Shown here: positions 9,471-17,803 of the stretch, in pieces
Position numbering within the stretch: the stretch's first letter is position 1
How the letters are laid out: each line of letters opens with the position of its first letter
DNA from: Dyadobacter linearis
GTDB lineage: Bacteria; Bacteroidota; Bacteroidia; Cytophagales; Spirosomataceae
DNA: 64,000 nucleotides
Direction: 5' to 3'
NCBI RefSeq assembly: GCF_907165045.1
Contig: NZ_CAJRAU010000005.1
Span: 248,001-312,000 of the forward strand
Translations under genes and position numbers: made by a program
The notes under the pieces: model-generated
Seen by the model: only the letters and a program-made list of their open reading frames with translations
The model's database searches: none
What the model was told of the DNA's origin: nothing

Positions 9471-10310
9471 TCAATAATGTGCAGCAAAGTTTGACTGAAG
9501 GCTCATGCCAATTTCGTCAATGCTGTAAGTAAGATCGTCAACACGGCTGTTCAAATAAGCGTATGAGATTGTTGCGATTGCAGAAGTACCAATTCCAAGT
9601 GCCGTGTTAATAAGGGCCTCAGAGATACCAGTTGCAAGTGCAGCAGAGTCAGGAGAACCAGAAGTACCAAGAGCCGCGAAAGCTTTGATCATACCGATTA
9701 CCGTTCCAAGAAGTGCAAGAAGTGTAGATGCACCAGCAAGCGTTGCGATAATCGTCAGGTTTTTCTGAAGCATTGGAAGTTCAAGCGTAGTTGCCTCTTC
9801 GATCTCTTTCTGAAGAGCAGCGAGCTTTTGTTCTTTGTCAAGTGCAGTTTCAGTAGTTAGTTGTCTGTATTTCAAAAGACCAGCTTTAACTACGTTACCA
9901 ACAGAACCTTTTTGTCTATCGCATTCTTTGATTGCTTCTTCGATTTGGTTTTTGTCAAGCAGAGTTCTCACTTTACGAACAAATGCATCGATGCTTCCTG
10001 AGCCACTCGCTTTGTTCAATGTGATCAAACGCTCGATTGTAAAAGTTAATACGATTAGGAAACAGGTCATCAAAATTGGTACGATAGGACCTCCTTTGTA
10101 AACGATTCCATAGTAATCACCATCTATTGGGCCTTTTGCGTGATCGCCATCTTTAAAGTGCTCGGGAGCTCCTAAAACGAAAATGTAAACGCATAATGCA
10201 ATCGCAAATAGTAGAGGGATTACCAATGCCGGGTTTAAACCGCCTTTGCCTTTTGTTGCCGCCGCAGCAGGCTTTGGAGCAGGTGCCGGACTTGTAGCTT
10301 TCTTTTCCAT
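9471..10310 (-). CDS. exbB: MotA/TolQ/ExbB proton channel protein
   Basis: The 279-aa protein has a low-complexity Ala/Pro/Lys cytoplasmic N terminus (residues 1-25), a first membrane helix (VIPLLFAIALCVYIFVLG), a second helix (ILMTCFLIVLTFTIERL), a cytoplasmic helical domain, and the C-terminal helix pair with STLLALLGTVIGMIKAFAAL and ALGIGTSAIATISYAY typical of TolQ/ExbB. It is the first gene of a seven-gene leftward operon. The 624-bp gap upstream probably holds its promoter. Confidence 0.95.
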   Translation of the reverse strand: MEKKATSPAPAPKPAAAATKGKGGLNPALVIPLLFAIALCVYIFVLGAPEHFKDGDHAKGPIDGDYYGIVYKGGPIVPILMTCFLIVLTFTIERLITLNKASGSGSIDAFVRKVRTLLDKNQIEEAIKECDRQKGSVGNVVKAGLLKYRQLTTETALDKEQKLAALQKEIEEATTLELPMLQKNLTIIATLAGASTLLALLGTVIGMIKAFAALGTSGSPDSAALATGISEALINTALGIGTSAIATISYAYLNSRVDDLTYSIDEIGMSLQSNFAAHY

Positions 10311-10427
10311 CAGACTTACTTTTAAAGGTTAAATTGAGATTTTGGTTGTGAATTAAATAAAATTATTGGTAAAAACTGGATTTGGTAAAATAAAATTTCG
10401 ATTGCCATTTTCAGTTATCGACATCTA

Positions 10428-10435
10428 CAAAAGTA
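10428..10435 (-). promoter_or_regulatory. Possible -7 element of the exbB operon
   Basis: On the minus strand this reads TACTTTTG, matching the Bacteroidota TAnnTTTG element, about 118 bp upstream of exbB. No good TTTG element lies at the usual 19-21 bp (a TTG is 23 bp away), so support is partial. Confidence 0.35.
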
Positions 10436-10880
10436 TGAGTTTTCCTTTTAAAAAAAAGCAAGCATTTCGTCAGATTTTTTCTTCCTTTTTCGAACTGAGA
10501 TATTCTAAATTGTATATTTTGAAGATTTGGCCGCAAGCAATTTTAGTAAAAATTCTAAGTTTAATACCCATTTGAGCCAAAATATACCGCAGTATCAAAC
10601 AGTTACAAAATTGTACTCTTTAAGCGAAAGTCAGCCGACATGTTTTTCAAAGTGACAAATAGCGTTTCAAAATATTTCAAGATTAACTCAGAAAAGCAAA
10701 TAATATTTTCCTCCTACTAAGTGTCTTAGCAACAATTTAAAATATGGAAGCCTGCAAGTCCCCTTCTTTCCGAGGATTTTGACAGAAAACAACATTGGGT
10801 ACCGCTTTGACTTCCTCAACAATCGTCTTCAAAAATTTGAAAGCACGCCCTATAACAAGAGTCGTTTGACAAAAATGAGG

Positions 10881-10888
10881 TAAATTTG
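10881..10888 (+). promoter_or_regulatory. Possible -7 element of gatC
   Basis: TAAATTTG fits the Bacteroidota TAnnTTTG element and lies 46 bp before the gatC start codon. The upstream TTTG (10865-10868) is only 12 bp away, so the -33 element is not convincing. Confidence 0.35.
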
Positions 10889-10934
10889 GGTTTCAGCTAT
10901 GCCGAAGATCTTATCTTAACAAAACCTTAATACA

Positions 10935-11222
10935 ATGAAAATTGACCGGGAAGCGCTTTATAAAGTTGCCCACCTTGCGCGTTTGGACATCCGGCCGGAA
11001 GAGGAGGATGCAATATTGAAAAGTATGGACTCCGTACTGAACTGGATGGATCAGCTGAATGAAATCGATACGGAGGGTGTTGAACCGCTCACACACATAT
11101 CGGACGAAGTGAACTCCTGGCGCAGTGATAATGCTTCCAATACCCTTTCGAGAACCGAGGCGCTGGCTAATGCTCCTTTGAAAAACGAGCGGTACATTAT
11201 GGTACCGAAAGTGATTGAATAA
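10935..11222 (+). CDS. gatC: Asp-tRNA(Asn)/Glu-tRNA(Gln) amidotransferase subunit C
   Basis: GatC is the small stabilising subunit of the GatCAB amidotransferase, which makes Gln-tRNA(Gln) or Asn-tRNA(Asn) from mischarged precursors. The 95-aa protein has the family layout: VAHLARLDIRPEEEDAIL at the N terminus, LNWMDQLNEIDTEGVEPLTH in the middle, and the C-terminal NAPLKNERYIMVPKVIE. gatA and gatB are not in the window. The gene converges on the nitrilase gene, with 12 bp between the stops. Confidence 0.96.
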   Translation: MKIDREALYKVAHLARLDIRPEEEDAILKSMDSVLNWMDQLNEIDTEGVEPLTHISDEVNSWRSDNASNTLSRTEALANAPLKNERYIMVPKVIE

Positions 11223-11234
11223 ATTGATTGTGTG

Positions 11235-12026
11235 CTAACCTATTGTAAACTGATCTGAGTCAGCGAGCACGGGAAAGGAAGTACGGTATTCCTTCAAATC
11301 TGTTTTTGAGAAACGGGCGATCTTGATTACATCGCTATCGCCCAGCATACAGGCTGGCTCTCCAAGATAATCAAGCGCGGCAGAATCCCCCTGATATTTC
11401 AAACCGTTTCCATCTTCTCCTATTCGGTTAACTCCCGCCACATAACATTGATTTTCAATGGCGCGGGCTTTAAGTAAAGTATTCCACGCGTGGGCACGTT
11501 TTGAAGGCCAGTTGGCTACATATATTAACAGGTCATAAGGATCCGAAGCTGAGTTTCTGCTCCACACAGGAAATCTGAGATCGTAGCAGATCAGTGGCGT
11601 GATTTTCCAACCCTTCCAATCGACCGTGAGCCTTTTCATTCCCGGCTGAAATGCCAGATGCTCTTTTCCTAATGTAAATAAGTGCCTTTTGTCACTGTAA
11701 AAGAGGGTCGAATCGGGTCTCACACACAGAATCCGGTTATAAAAGTGTCCCGCTTCACTAACTGCAAAACTTCCTACAACCAGTGCCTGCGTTTGCGCCG
11801 CGATCTGTTTCATCCACTTTGTAGTAGTCAGGTTCATCGGTTCGGCCAGCGCACTATTCATCGTGAAGCCGGTATTAAACATCTCTGGCAGCACGATCAC
11901 ATCAACAGCCTCACCAATGCCCGCAATCTTTTCTTCCAGGGAAGATAGATTCGCTGTCACATCTTCCCAATACAGATCCGACTGGACCAATGCAATTCTC
12001 AGAATTTCTGTGCTGTCTTCAGACAT
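11235..12026 (-). CDS. Nitrilase-superfamily amidohydrolase (omega-amidase/YafV type)
   Basis: The 263-aa protein has the full catalytic triad of the carbon-nitrogen hydrolase fold: Glu48 in LPEMF, Lys113 in SDKRHLF and Cys147 in LICYDLRFPVW. Its length and the motif NTGFTMN are closest to YafV/omega-amidase enzymes, which hydrolyse alpha-ketoglutaramate or related amides in metabolite repair. It is cytoplasmic. It lies 36 bp upstream of def and may be co-transcribed with it. The substrate is inferred from the family only. Confidence 0.9.
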   Translation of the reverse strand: MSEDSTEILRIALVQSDLYWEDVTANLSSLEEKIAGIGEAVDVIVLPEMFNTGFTMNSALAEPMNLTTTKWMKQIAAQTQALVVGSFAVSEAGHFYNRILCVRPDSTLFYSDKRHLFTLGKEHLAFQPGMKRLTVDWKGWKITPLICYDLRFPVWSRNSASDPYDLLIYVANWPSKRAHAWNTLLKARAIENQCYVAGVNRIGEDGNGLKYQGDSAALDYLGEPACMLGDSDVIKIARFSKTDLKEYRTSFPVLADSDQFTIG

Positions 12027-12062
12027 TTGTCAAAGCTGAAAGATGTACTATATATATATGTA

Positions 12063-12647
12063 CTATTTGCGATTTGGAAAACGCATTCTGTAATCTGCGT
12101 CCACGTTACCTTTCGAAATATCCGTCAATTTCTTTTTGATAAATTGCTTTTTCAGGACTGGCAGGTAATCAACGAAAAGCTTCCCGAGTAAATGATCATA
12201 TTCGTGCTGAATGATCCTGGCAGCCATTCCTGAATATTCTTCTTCGTGCTCGTTCCATTCCACATCCCGGTACCTGATCCGCAGGTTCGACGGTCTGTAC
12301 ACATCGCCGCGAATACCCGGAATGCTCAGGCAGCCTTCTTCAAATGGCCACTCGGCACCACTTTCTTCCAGAATCTCGGGATTTATAAAAGTCTTCTTAA
12401 AGTCGACAAGTGTCAGATCCGGCTCATCGTCTTCGTCGTCGTCCTTCTCGCTGAACGGGGTTGCATCAACAACAAAAACCCTGATATTCAAACCGATCTG
12501 CGGAGCCGCCAGTCCGACACCATTGGCCGAATGCATGGTCGCGAACATATCCTCCGAGAGTTTTTTCAGATCAACCTCGTTTTGTTCTATAAAACGGGTT
12601 GCTTTTCTTAAAATCGGATCTCCGTAGGCTACAATTGGGTAAATCAT
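12063..12647 (-). CDS. def: Peptide deformylase
   Basis: Def removes the formyl group from nascent N-terminal methionines using a metal ion. All three signature motifs are present: GVGLAAPQIG at residues 43-52, EGCLSIPG at 104-111 with the metal-binding Cys, and QHEYDHLLG at 147-155 with the HExxH-type metal site. At 194 aa it is slightly longer than usual because of an acidic insertion at residues 67-79 (EKDDDEDDEPDL). It follows ruvX by 21 bp in the same direction. Confidence 0.97.
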   Translation of the reverse strand: MIYPIVAYGDPILRKATRFIEQNEVDLKKLSEDMFATMHSANGVGLAAPQIGLNIRVFVVDATPFSEKDDDEDDEPDLTLVDFKKTFINPEILEESGAEWPFEEGCLSIPGIRGDVYRPSNLRIRYRDVEWNEHEEEYSGMAARIIQHEYDHLLGKLFVDYLPVLKKQFIKKKLTDISKGNVDADYRMRFPNRK

Positions 12648-12668
12648 CTTATTAAACTTGAATTGACA

Positions 12669-13100
12669 TTATAAAAACCTCTTGCTATTAGCTCTGCTTT
12701 CCATAAAAGATTGCAGGATAATAGTCGCACTGATCTTGTCTATATTACCTTTTTCTCTCCTGTCACTTTTCTTCGAACCTCCCGAAATCATCGATTGCAG
12801 CGCCATTGAAGAGGTAAACCTTTCGTCGTGCGCGTGCACAGGTATTTCAGGAAAATCTTTTTGGAGCAATTTGATGAAAGCGGTAACACGGGCGGCATTC
12901 TCACTCGCTGTATTGTCCAGCTTTTTTGGCATACCTATAATGAACGCTTCCAGCTGCTCTTTTTCAGTGTATTTCTTTAAAAAATTCCTGAGCTCGTGGG
13001 TGGCAACGGTATCCAGCGCTGTTGCAATGATCTGTAAAGGGTCAGTAACAGCAATGCCGCTGCGTTTAGATCCAAAATCGATTGCAAGTAGTCGCCCCAT
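12669..13100 (-). CDS. ruvX: Putative pre-16S rRNA nuclease / Holliday-junction resolvase-like protein
   Basis: This 143-aa protein of the YqgF/RuvX family has an RNase H fold: LLAIDFGSKRSGIAV with the first catalytic Asp, IIGMPKKLDNTAS, DERFTS, and the C-terminal DKISATIILQSFM with the last acidic residue. Family members are implicated in 16S rRNA 5'-end maturation and in Holliday-junction processing. It is the first gene of the ruvX-def-nitrilase unit, divergent from recJ with 115 bp between the starts. Confidence 0.95.
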   Translation of the reverse strand: MGRLLAIDFGSKRSGIAVTDPLQIIATALDTVATHELRNFLKKYTEKEQLEAFIIGMPKKLDNTASENAARVTAFIKLLQKDFPEIPVHAHDERFTSSMALQSMISGGSKKSDRREKGNIDKISATIILQSFMESRANSKRFL

Positions 13101-13203
13101 ATCTTAAAGAATGTTAACAGGTTGCAAAGATAAGACCTTTCAACTAGCTTTTCCTGTTGATCTAACGGATAATCGGAATTGAACAGGCGTGATATAATCC
13201 AAC

Positions 13204-13211
13204 TATATTTG
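13204..13211 (+). promoter_or_regulatory. Possible -7 element right at the recJ start
   Basis: TATATTTG matches TAnnTTTG and ends 4 bp before the recJ ATG, with an ATTG at 13178-13181 (22-bp spacing). If used, transcription would begin at or within the start codon, giving a leaderless mRNA. Confidence 0.35.
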
Positions 13212-13215
13212 TCTT

Positions 13216-14928
13216 ATGATTGATAAGCGCTGGATACACCATCCTGAATTTACGCCCGACGAGCAACGGATAGTCGAAGAACTCGCAGAGTCTTTAAAAG
13301 TAACTCCCGCTTTGGCTTCGCTGCTTGTCCGCCGCGGCATTCTGAATTTCGAACAATCCCGGAATTTCTTCCGTCCGGACCTGAGTCAGATACACGATCC
13401 ATTCCTGATGAAAGACATGGATCTGGCGGTTGAGAGGCTGACCAAGGCGATCTCAAATGGTGAGAAAATACTGATTTACGGAGATTACGATGTAGACGGG
13501 ACTACGTCAGTCGCCCTTTTTTATGGGTTTTTGAAAAAAATATATGCTAATCTCGACTACTATATTCCAGACCGCTATGAAGAAGGTTACGGAGTTTCCT
13601 GGCAAAGTATTGATTGGGCGGAGCAAAATGGCTTTTCTCTGATAGTAACCCTGGATTGTGGTATAAAGTCTTTGGATAAAGTAGAGCTGGCGGCGACAAA
13701 AGGCATTGACTTTATCATTTGTGACCACCACAGGCCAGGAAATATATTGCCTGCGGCAGCGGCTGTGCTGGATCCAAAAAGAGAAGATTGCCCTTATCCT
13801 TATAAAGAGCTGACCGGCTGCGGCGTTGGTTTCAAACTGTTACAGGCATTTTGCATTCAGCATGATATTGATCTTGAATCGCTCTATCAATACCTCGATC
13901 TGCTTGTTGTGAGCATTGCTTCGGATATTGTTCCTATTACCGGTGAAAACAGGATACTCGCTTATTATGGTCTGAAAAGGCTCAATGATTCTCCGCGAAC
14001 CGGTATAAAAGCTTTGATCCAGGTTGCGGGCATAACCGGAACGCTGGATATTACGAATGTGGTTTTCGGACTGGGCCCGCGGATTAATGCGGCAGGCAGG
14101 ATCAAGCACGCCAAAGAAGCTGTTGCATTGCTGCTTTCTGAAATTGATGAAGAGGCGCAGGAGTTTGCGATGGAAATTAACAAACACAACAGCGAGCGGC
14201 GCAATTTCGACACAAGTATCACCGAACAGGCGCTTTTCATGATAGAAAGCGATTCCTGGTCGGCCACCGCGAAGAGTACCGTTTTGTTCAAAGAAGACTG
14301 GCACAAAGGCGTGATCGGAATTGTAGCAAGCCGGTGCATTGAAAAATACCACAGACCAACCATTATCCTCACGCAATCTCACGGAAAAGCAGCAGGTTCG
14401 GCCAGGTCAGTTCCGGGATTTGATGTGTATGAAGCAATAGAGGAATGTGCAGATTTGCTGGAACAATATGGTGGTCACACCTTCGCGGCCGGCCTCACAA
14501 TGCCGCTGCAAAATCTGGAAGCATTTAAGTCGCGTTTCAATGAAATCGTGAGCAGTCGCATTCTACCCGATCAGCTAGTGCCGATGATCAATATCGATAT
14601 GCTGCTGCATCTGGAAGAGATCTCACCGAAATTTTACAATATCCTCAGACAAATGGGACCGTTTGGCCCGGGGAACATGACGCCGATGTTTGAGTCCACC
14701 TACGTTACACTGGCAGGCAAGCCTTCTCTAATGAAGGAAAAGCATATCAAATTCGATGTGAAACAGGGTAGCTCGCAGGTTTATACCGCCGTAGGATTTG
14801 GTATGGCACATTTTTATCCGGATATCAGTATGGGCAGGCCGTTTTCAATCTGCTATTGCCTGGAAGAAAATAACTTTCGCGACAAAAAAACGTTACAACT
14901 CTCTTTGAAAGACATTAAGCTGCACTGA
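13216..14928 (+). CDS. recJ: Single-stranded-DNA-specific exonuclease RecJ
   Basis: RecJ degrades single-stranded DNA 5' to 3' in recombination and repair. The 570-aa protein has the DHH-family motifs GDYDVDGTTS (residues 89-98), DCGI (147-150) and CDHHRPG (169-175), and the DHHA1 motif GGHTFAAGL near residue 424, followed by the OB-like C-terminal domain. The length is normal. lptB follows 30 bp later in the same direction and is probably co-transcribed. Confidence 0.97.
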   Translation: MIDKRWIHHPEFTPDEQRIVEELAESLKVTPALASLLVRRGILNFEQSRNFFRPDLSQIHDPFLMKDMDLAVERLTKAISNGEKILIYGDYDVDGTTSVALFYGFLKKIYANLDYYIPDRYEEGYGVSWQSIDWAEQNGFSLIVTLDCGIKSLDKVELAATKGIDFIICDHHRPGNILPAAAAVLDPKREDCPYPYKELTGCGVGFKLLQAFCIQHDIDLESLYQYLDLLVVSIASDIVPITGENRILAYYGLKRLNDSPRTGIKALIQVAGITGTLDITNVVFGLGPRINAAGRIKHAKEAVALLLSEIDEEAQEFAMEINKHNSERRNFDTSITEQALFMIESDSWSATAKSTVLFKEDWHKGVIGIVASRCIEKYHRPTIILTQSHGKAAGSARSVPGFDVYEAIEECADLLEQYGGHTFAAGLTMPLQNLEAFKSRFNEIVSSRILPDQLVPMINIDMLLHLEEISPKFYNILRQMGPFGPGNMTPMFESTYVTLAGKPSLMKEKHIKFDVKQGSSQVYTAVGFGMAHFYPDISMGRPFSICYCLEENNFRDKKTLQLSLKDIKLH

Positions 14929-14958
14929 AATGCAGGTCAGCTATTTGAAAAACCGCTC

Positions 14959-15690
14959 ATGATACTCAGAACAGAAAACCTTGTCAAGAAATACGGGGTA
15001 AGGTTGGTTAATAATAATGTAAGCTACCAGGTTGAACAAGGCGAGATTGTGGGATTACTTGGGCCAAACGGAGCAGGTAAAACCACTTCCTTTTATATGG
15101 CTGTGGGACTGGTGAAGCCGAATAGCGGGAAAGTTTTTCTGGATGATAAAGATATCACCAATCTGCCGATGTATAAACGGGCGAGATTGGGATTAGGTTA
15201 CCTCGCGCAGGAAGCATCTGTGTTCCGGTCGCTAACTGTGGAGGAAAATATCAAGGCGGTTCTGGAAATGACAGATCTTTCCAGAAGCGAACAAAAAAAT
15301 AAAGTAGAGGAGCTGATCGAAGAATTTCACCTCGCCCATGTTCGGAAAAGTAAGGGTATGGTACTGTCCGGAGGCGAGCGACGAAGAACTGAAATTGCCC
15401 GTGCCCTGGCCGTCGATCCCAAGTTCATTCTACTAGACGAACCTTTTGCCGGCGTTGACCCGATCGCGGTCGAGGATATTCAGAGTATTGTGGCCAAGCT
15501 GAAACACAAGAATATCGGAATCCTGATCACCGATCACAATGTAAATGAAACACTTTCCATTACCGATCGTGCCTATCTCTTGTTTGAAGGAAAAATCTTG
15601 AAACAGGGATCTGCGGAGGAGCTGGCAGAAGATGAAGTAGTGCGCCGTGTATATCTGGGCCAGAATTTTGAATTAAAAAGGAAGGTTTAG
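14959..15690 (+). CDS. lptB: LPS export ABC transporter ATP-binding protein LptB
   Basis: LptB powers extraction of lipopolysaccharide from the inner membrane with LptFG. The 243-aa ATPase has Walker [10 protein letters not shown] (residues 35-43), the LptB-typical [19 protein letters not shown], signature [15 protein letters not shown], Walker [14 protein letters not shown], and the switch segment [14 protein letters not shown]. lptFG and lptC are not in the window. A hairpin follows at 15704-15727. Confidence 0.96.
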   Translation: MILRTENLVKKYGVRLVNNNVSYQVEQGEIVGLLGPNGAGKTTSFYMAVGLVKPNSGKVFLDDKDITNLPMYKRARLGLGYLAQEASVFRSLTVEENIKAVLEMTDLSRSEQKNKVEELIEEFHLAHVRKSKGMVLSGGERRRTEIARALAVDPKFILLDEPFAGVDPIAVEDIQSIVAKLKHKNIGILITDHNVNETLSITDRAYLLFEGKILKQGSAEELAEDEVVRRVYLGQNFELKRKV

Positions 15691-15703
15691 CCCAAAATAG
15701 AAA

Positions 15704-15727
15704 AGGGAACGCTACAAGGCATTCCCT
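15704..15727. terminator. Hairpin between lptB and the small cysteine-rich gene
   Basis: AGGGAA (15704-15709) pairs with TTCCCT (15722-15727). The right flank is moderately T-rich and the left flank A-rich, so it may end both lptB (plus) and the minus-strand small gene. Confidence 0.5.
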
Positions 15728-15781
15728 CTCTTATAATTATTCACCATGAACTGTATTACAATTTAATACGGCCCAACTGTC

Positions 15782-15937
15782 TTATTTCTTCGGGCATTTT
15801 TTACAATGCTTTCCCTTCTTTTTGTACTTCTCGCAGCACTTTTTGAATATACATTCCGAATTATCAGGAAATGATTTCATCCAGAGACTCGCTTGATCAG
15901 AAACCGTATTGCATTCGCTAATTCCAAAAACACTCAT
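15782..15937 (-). CDS. 51-aa cysteine- and lysine-rich small protein
   Basis: On the minus strand an ATG at 15937 opens a 51-codon frame ending at the TAA at 15782. The product begins MSVFGISECNTVSDQ and ends with a dense Cys/Lys segment: FKKCCEKYKKKGKHCKKCPKK. The frame is also open upstream of the ATG for about 16 codons without another ATG. Six cysteines in 51 residues, five of them spaced C-x4-C-C-x9-C-x2-C, suggest metal binding or disulfides. It resembles small Cys-rich proteins of Bacteroidota, but I cannot name a family. Confidence 0.5.
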   Translation of the reverse strand: MSVFGISECNTVSDQASLWMKSFPDNSECIFKKCCEKYKKKGKHCKKCPKK

Positions 15938-16036
15938 TCCGTCGACAGTTAAACCTGAGCAAATGTAATACCTATTTAGAATGATTCAAATGTTTGGAGA
16001 TATTTGTTTTGAACAAATCTAAATAACCATGAACTT

Positions 16037-16741
16037 TTATTTGATTTTCTCCCAAATCTCATGGATCGCTTTCCCATCACTGCTCTTCCCGCTGTGATCC
16101 CACCGGCCGTTTTCGAGCTTGTGATTAAATGTAAGAGAGGTTCCTACCCTGTTGTTATCTTTCGAGAAAAACTGAATATTCTCAGTATACTTTCCATTCT
16201 TCACCGTATAAGTCCCGCCGCCGGTTGCATAAAATCCTTTCACCGCCGGGTCTATTGCAAACCATTGAAAACGGGTTGCTGATAATAATTTCAGCGTTTT
16301 CCTTGTTCCTTCCAGGTGAATCTTAACCAGTTCACCCCCTCCCGGCTCTGCGCGTTCGGTAATGTGCCACGCACCCGCCATCGGTGTACTCGCCGCATCA
16401 TCGACCTGCATCCAAACCATCGCTTCTTCGTACCTCAGAGTTAATATCTTATCTTTTACAGTAACAGTAAATACAATAGGAATACCAATTTTGGCTGTGT
16501 CAGCAGAATTGAATTCCGGCGTATAAGTCATTTGATCGCCGCTCATGGTAAAAGGGCCACCTTCCGTGCGCTCGAAGTATTTGTTACCTACACTATAGGA
16601 TGCAATAACCAGATAATTGTCAGCCACGATCAGTGTGGAAGCGCTACCAGTGGGCTCCTGCGATTTCCAGGCACCTTTGGGAACCTGTCCAAACGTAATT
16701 AATGAAATGAATAGCAGGGTGGTTGTCAGTATGTATTTCAT
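16037..16741 (-). CDS. Secreted lipocalin-like protein, function unknown
   Basis: The 234-aa protein has a clear signal peptide (MKYILTTTLLFISLITFGQ) and a mature part of beta strands with two related halves: WKSQEPTGSASTLIVADNYLVI and, near the middle, GAWHITERAEPGGG. Motifs such as GGGTYTVKNGKYTENIQFFS are typical of small secreted lipocalin-like proteins of Cytophagales. No enzymatic residues are evident. It stands alone between the cysteine-rich gene and recO. Confidence 0.75.
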   Translation of the reverse strand: MKYILTTTLLFISLITFGQVPKGAWKSQEPTGSASTLIVADNYLVIASYSVGNKYFERTEGGPFTMSGDQMTYTPEFNSADTAKIGIPIVFTVTVKDKILTLRYEEAMVWMQVDDAASTPMAGAWHITERAEPGGGELVKIHLEGTRKTLKLLSATRFQWFAIDPAVKGFYATGGGTYTVKNGKYTENIQFFSKDNNRVGTSLTFNHKLENGRWDHSGKSSDGKAIHEIWEKIK

Positions 16742-16810
16742 TTTTGCAGCATTTAAATGTTGGTATATACGTTATCAAAATTATGCCAAGTCTGGTTGCG
16801 CCCGCGGCAG

Positions 16811-17506
16811 CTACCGCATAATTTCCCTTAACACTTCCAGCGATTTGATTTCCCCCAGACCGTCCATGTGGATTTTATAAAAGAAAATAAGCTTCTCTAA
16901 AATCCTCGTCCTGCGGGTTCTGTCGAGTGGAACAATAGTACCAAATTGGGAAACCAAAAGCTGCCTGGCTGCTTCCAGTTCAATAAGATCCATTGTTCGG
17001 GGATAATTATTTTCATTCAATTCATTTTCCAGATCCTCCCCGGTTTCGGTACCAAAGCCCAGGTAAGACGACAATTGGAAAAGAAATTGGATGTGAAAGT
17101 TCTCAAAATTGGCCTCTGCTTGATCCAAAAAGAGTACTGATTCCTGTATAAAATGAAATAAGGGTTCGTTGCTTTCTTCTTCCCGGAGTGTTTTACCCAA
17201 AATTTCAGTCACAAATAACGCAAGACTAGACTTGACCACGTCAAATGGGATCGATGCGAATGGCGCGTAACATTTTATTTCCGATAACCGGTGAATGGTG
17301 TCCTCTTTGCTTTTGTGGTAAACGACCATATCCAGCAGCGTAAGTGGCTGAAAGAAAGCGATTCTGTTCGTTTTTGACTTTGCGCTCCTAACCCCATTAA
17401 CAATATAAGTCTGGATCCCGAAAGACTCCGTATATATTTTCGCGATGATAGACGATTCCCGATAACGAATGTAGCTCAGTGCAATCCCACGGGTTTTATG
17501 AAGCAT
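16811..17506 (-). CDS. recO: DNA repair protein RecO
   Basis: RecO helps load RecA on SSB-coated DNA with RecR. The 231-aa protein has the N-terminal OB fold (TRGIALSYIRYRESSIIAKI, then FGIQTYIVNGVRSAKSK) and the helical C-terminal half. The zinc-binding cysteines found in some RecO proteins are absent, as is usual in Bacteroidota. It is transcribed alone. Confidence 0.93.
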   Translation of the reverse strand: MLHKTRGIALSYIRYRESSIIAKIYTESFGIQTYIVNGVRSAKSKTNRIAFFQPLTLLDMVVYHKSKEDTIHRLSEIKCYAPFASIPFDVVKSSLALFVTEILGKTLREEESNEPLFHFIQESVLFLDQAEANFENFHIQFLFQLSSYLGFGTETGEDLENELNENNYPRTMDLIELEAARQLLVSQFGTIVPLDRTRRTRILEKLIFFYKIHMDGLGEIKSLEVLREIMR

Positions 17507-17803
17507 ATTGAATCACTTTTTAATCAAAAATACTTATCTTTCTGTTAGATAGATTCTCCGGCGGCCTCAATGCGATTGAAACTCAATTTATCCTGCGGCT
17601 GTCCCGAAAAATTTATCGGCGTTTCGAAGTGATCAGTGACGGGAGTAAAAATCCAACTGATTTTGAAGTTTTTTGAGCTAAAGGATTTGTACCTTTGTAA
17701 GAAATAACGAACTAAACAGCAGTTCAGATTCGTTGTGTTAACATTGAGGTAATACGCTTTGCATAGCTGCAAACATTCATATTTGTAACGCATTTCTCTT
17801 CCT
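17507..17803. other. Intergenic region between recO and the purF-like gene
   Basis: About 300 bp between divergent starts. It contains a -7-like TACCTTTG at 17690-17697 for the plus-strand gene. A minus-strand 96-codon frame here overlaps the start of the purF-like gene and is not protein-like. Nothing else stands out. Confidence 0.6.
17690..17697 (+). promoter_or_regulatory. Possible -7 element of the purF-like gene
   Basis: TACCTTTG matches TAnnTTTG, about 107 bp before the start codon. Upstream TTTG elements lie 14 and 24 bp away, neither at the ideal spacing. Confidence 0.35.

Larger units (their letters stand above)
10311..10934. other. Intergenic region between exbB and gatC
   Basis: This 624-bp AT-rich region separates two divergent units. 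I see possible -7 elements for exbB (10428-10435, minus) and gatC (10881-10888, plus). A 69-codon plus-strand frame at 10366-10575 is AT-driven and not convincing. On the minus strand an ATG-less stretch without stops (10740-10892) reads like a protein fragment, but I cannot identify it. Confidence 0.6.

Noticed and set aside
10366-10575. 69-codon plus-strand frame upstream of gatC
   Set aside because: AT-driven composition, no homology that I recognise, and it overlaps the probable exbB promoter region.
13840-14382. 180-codon minus-strand frame inside recJ
   Set aside because: Shadow of recJ, whose motifs and length are fully normal on the plus strand.
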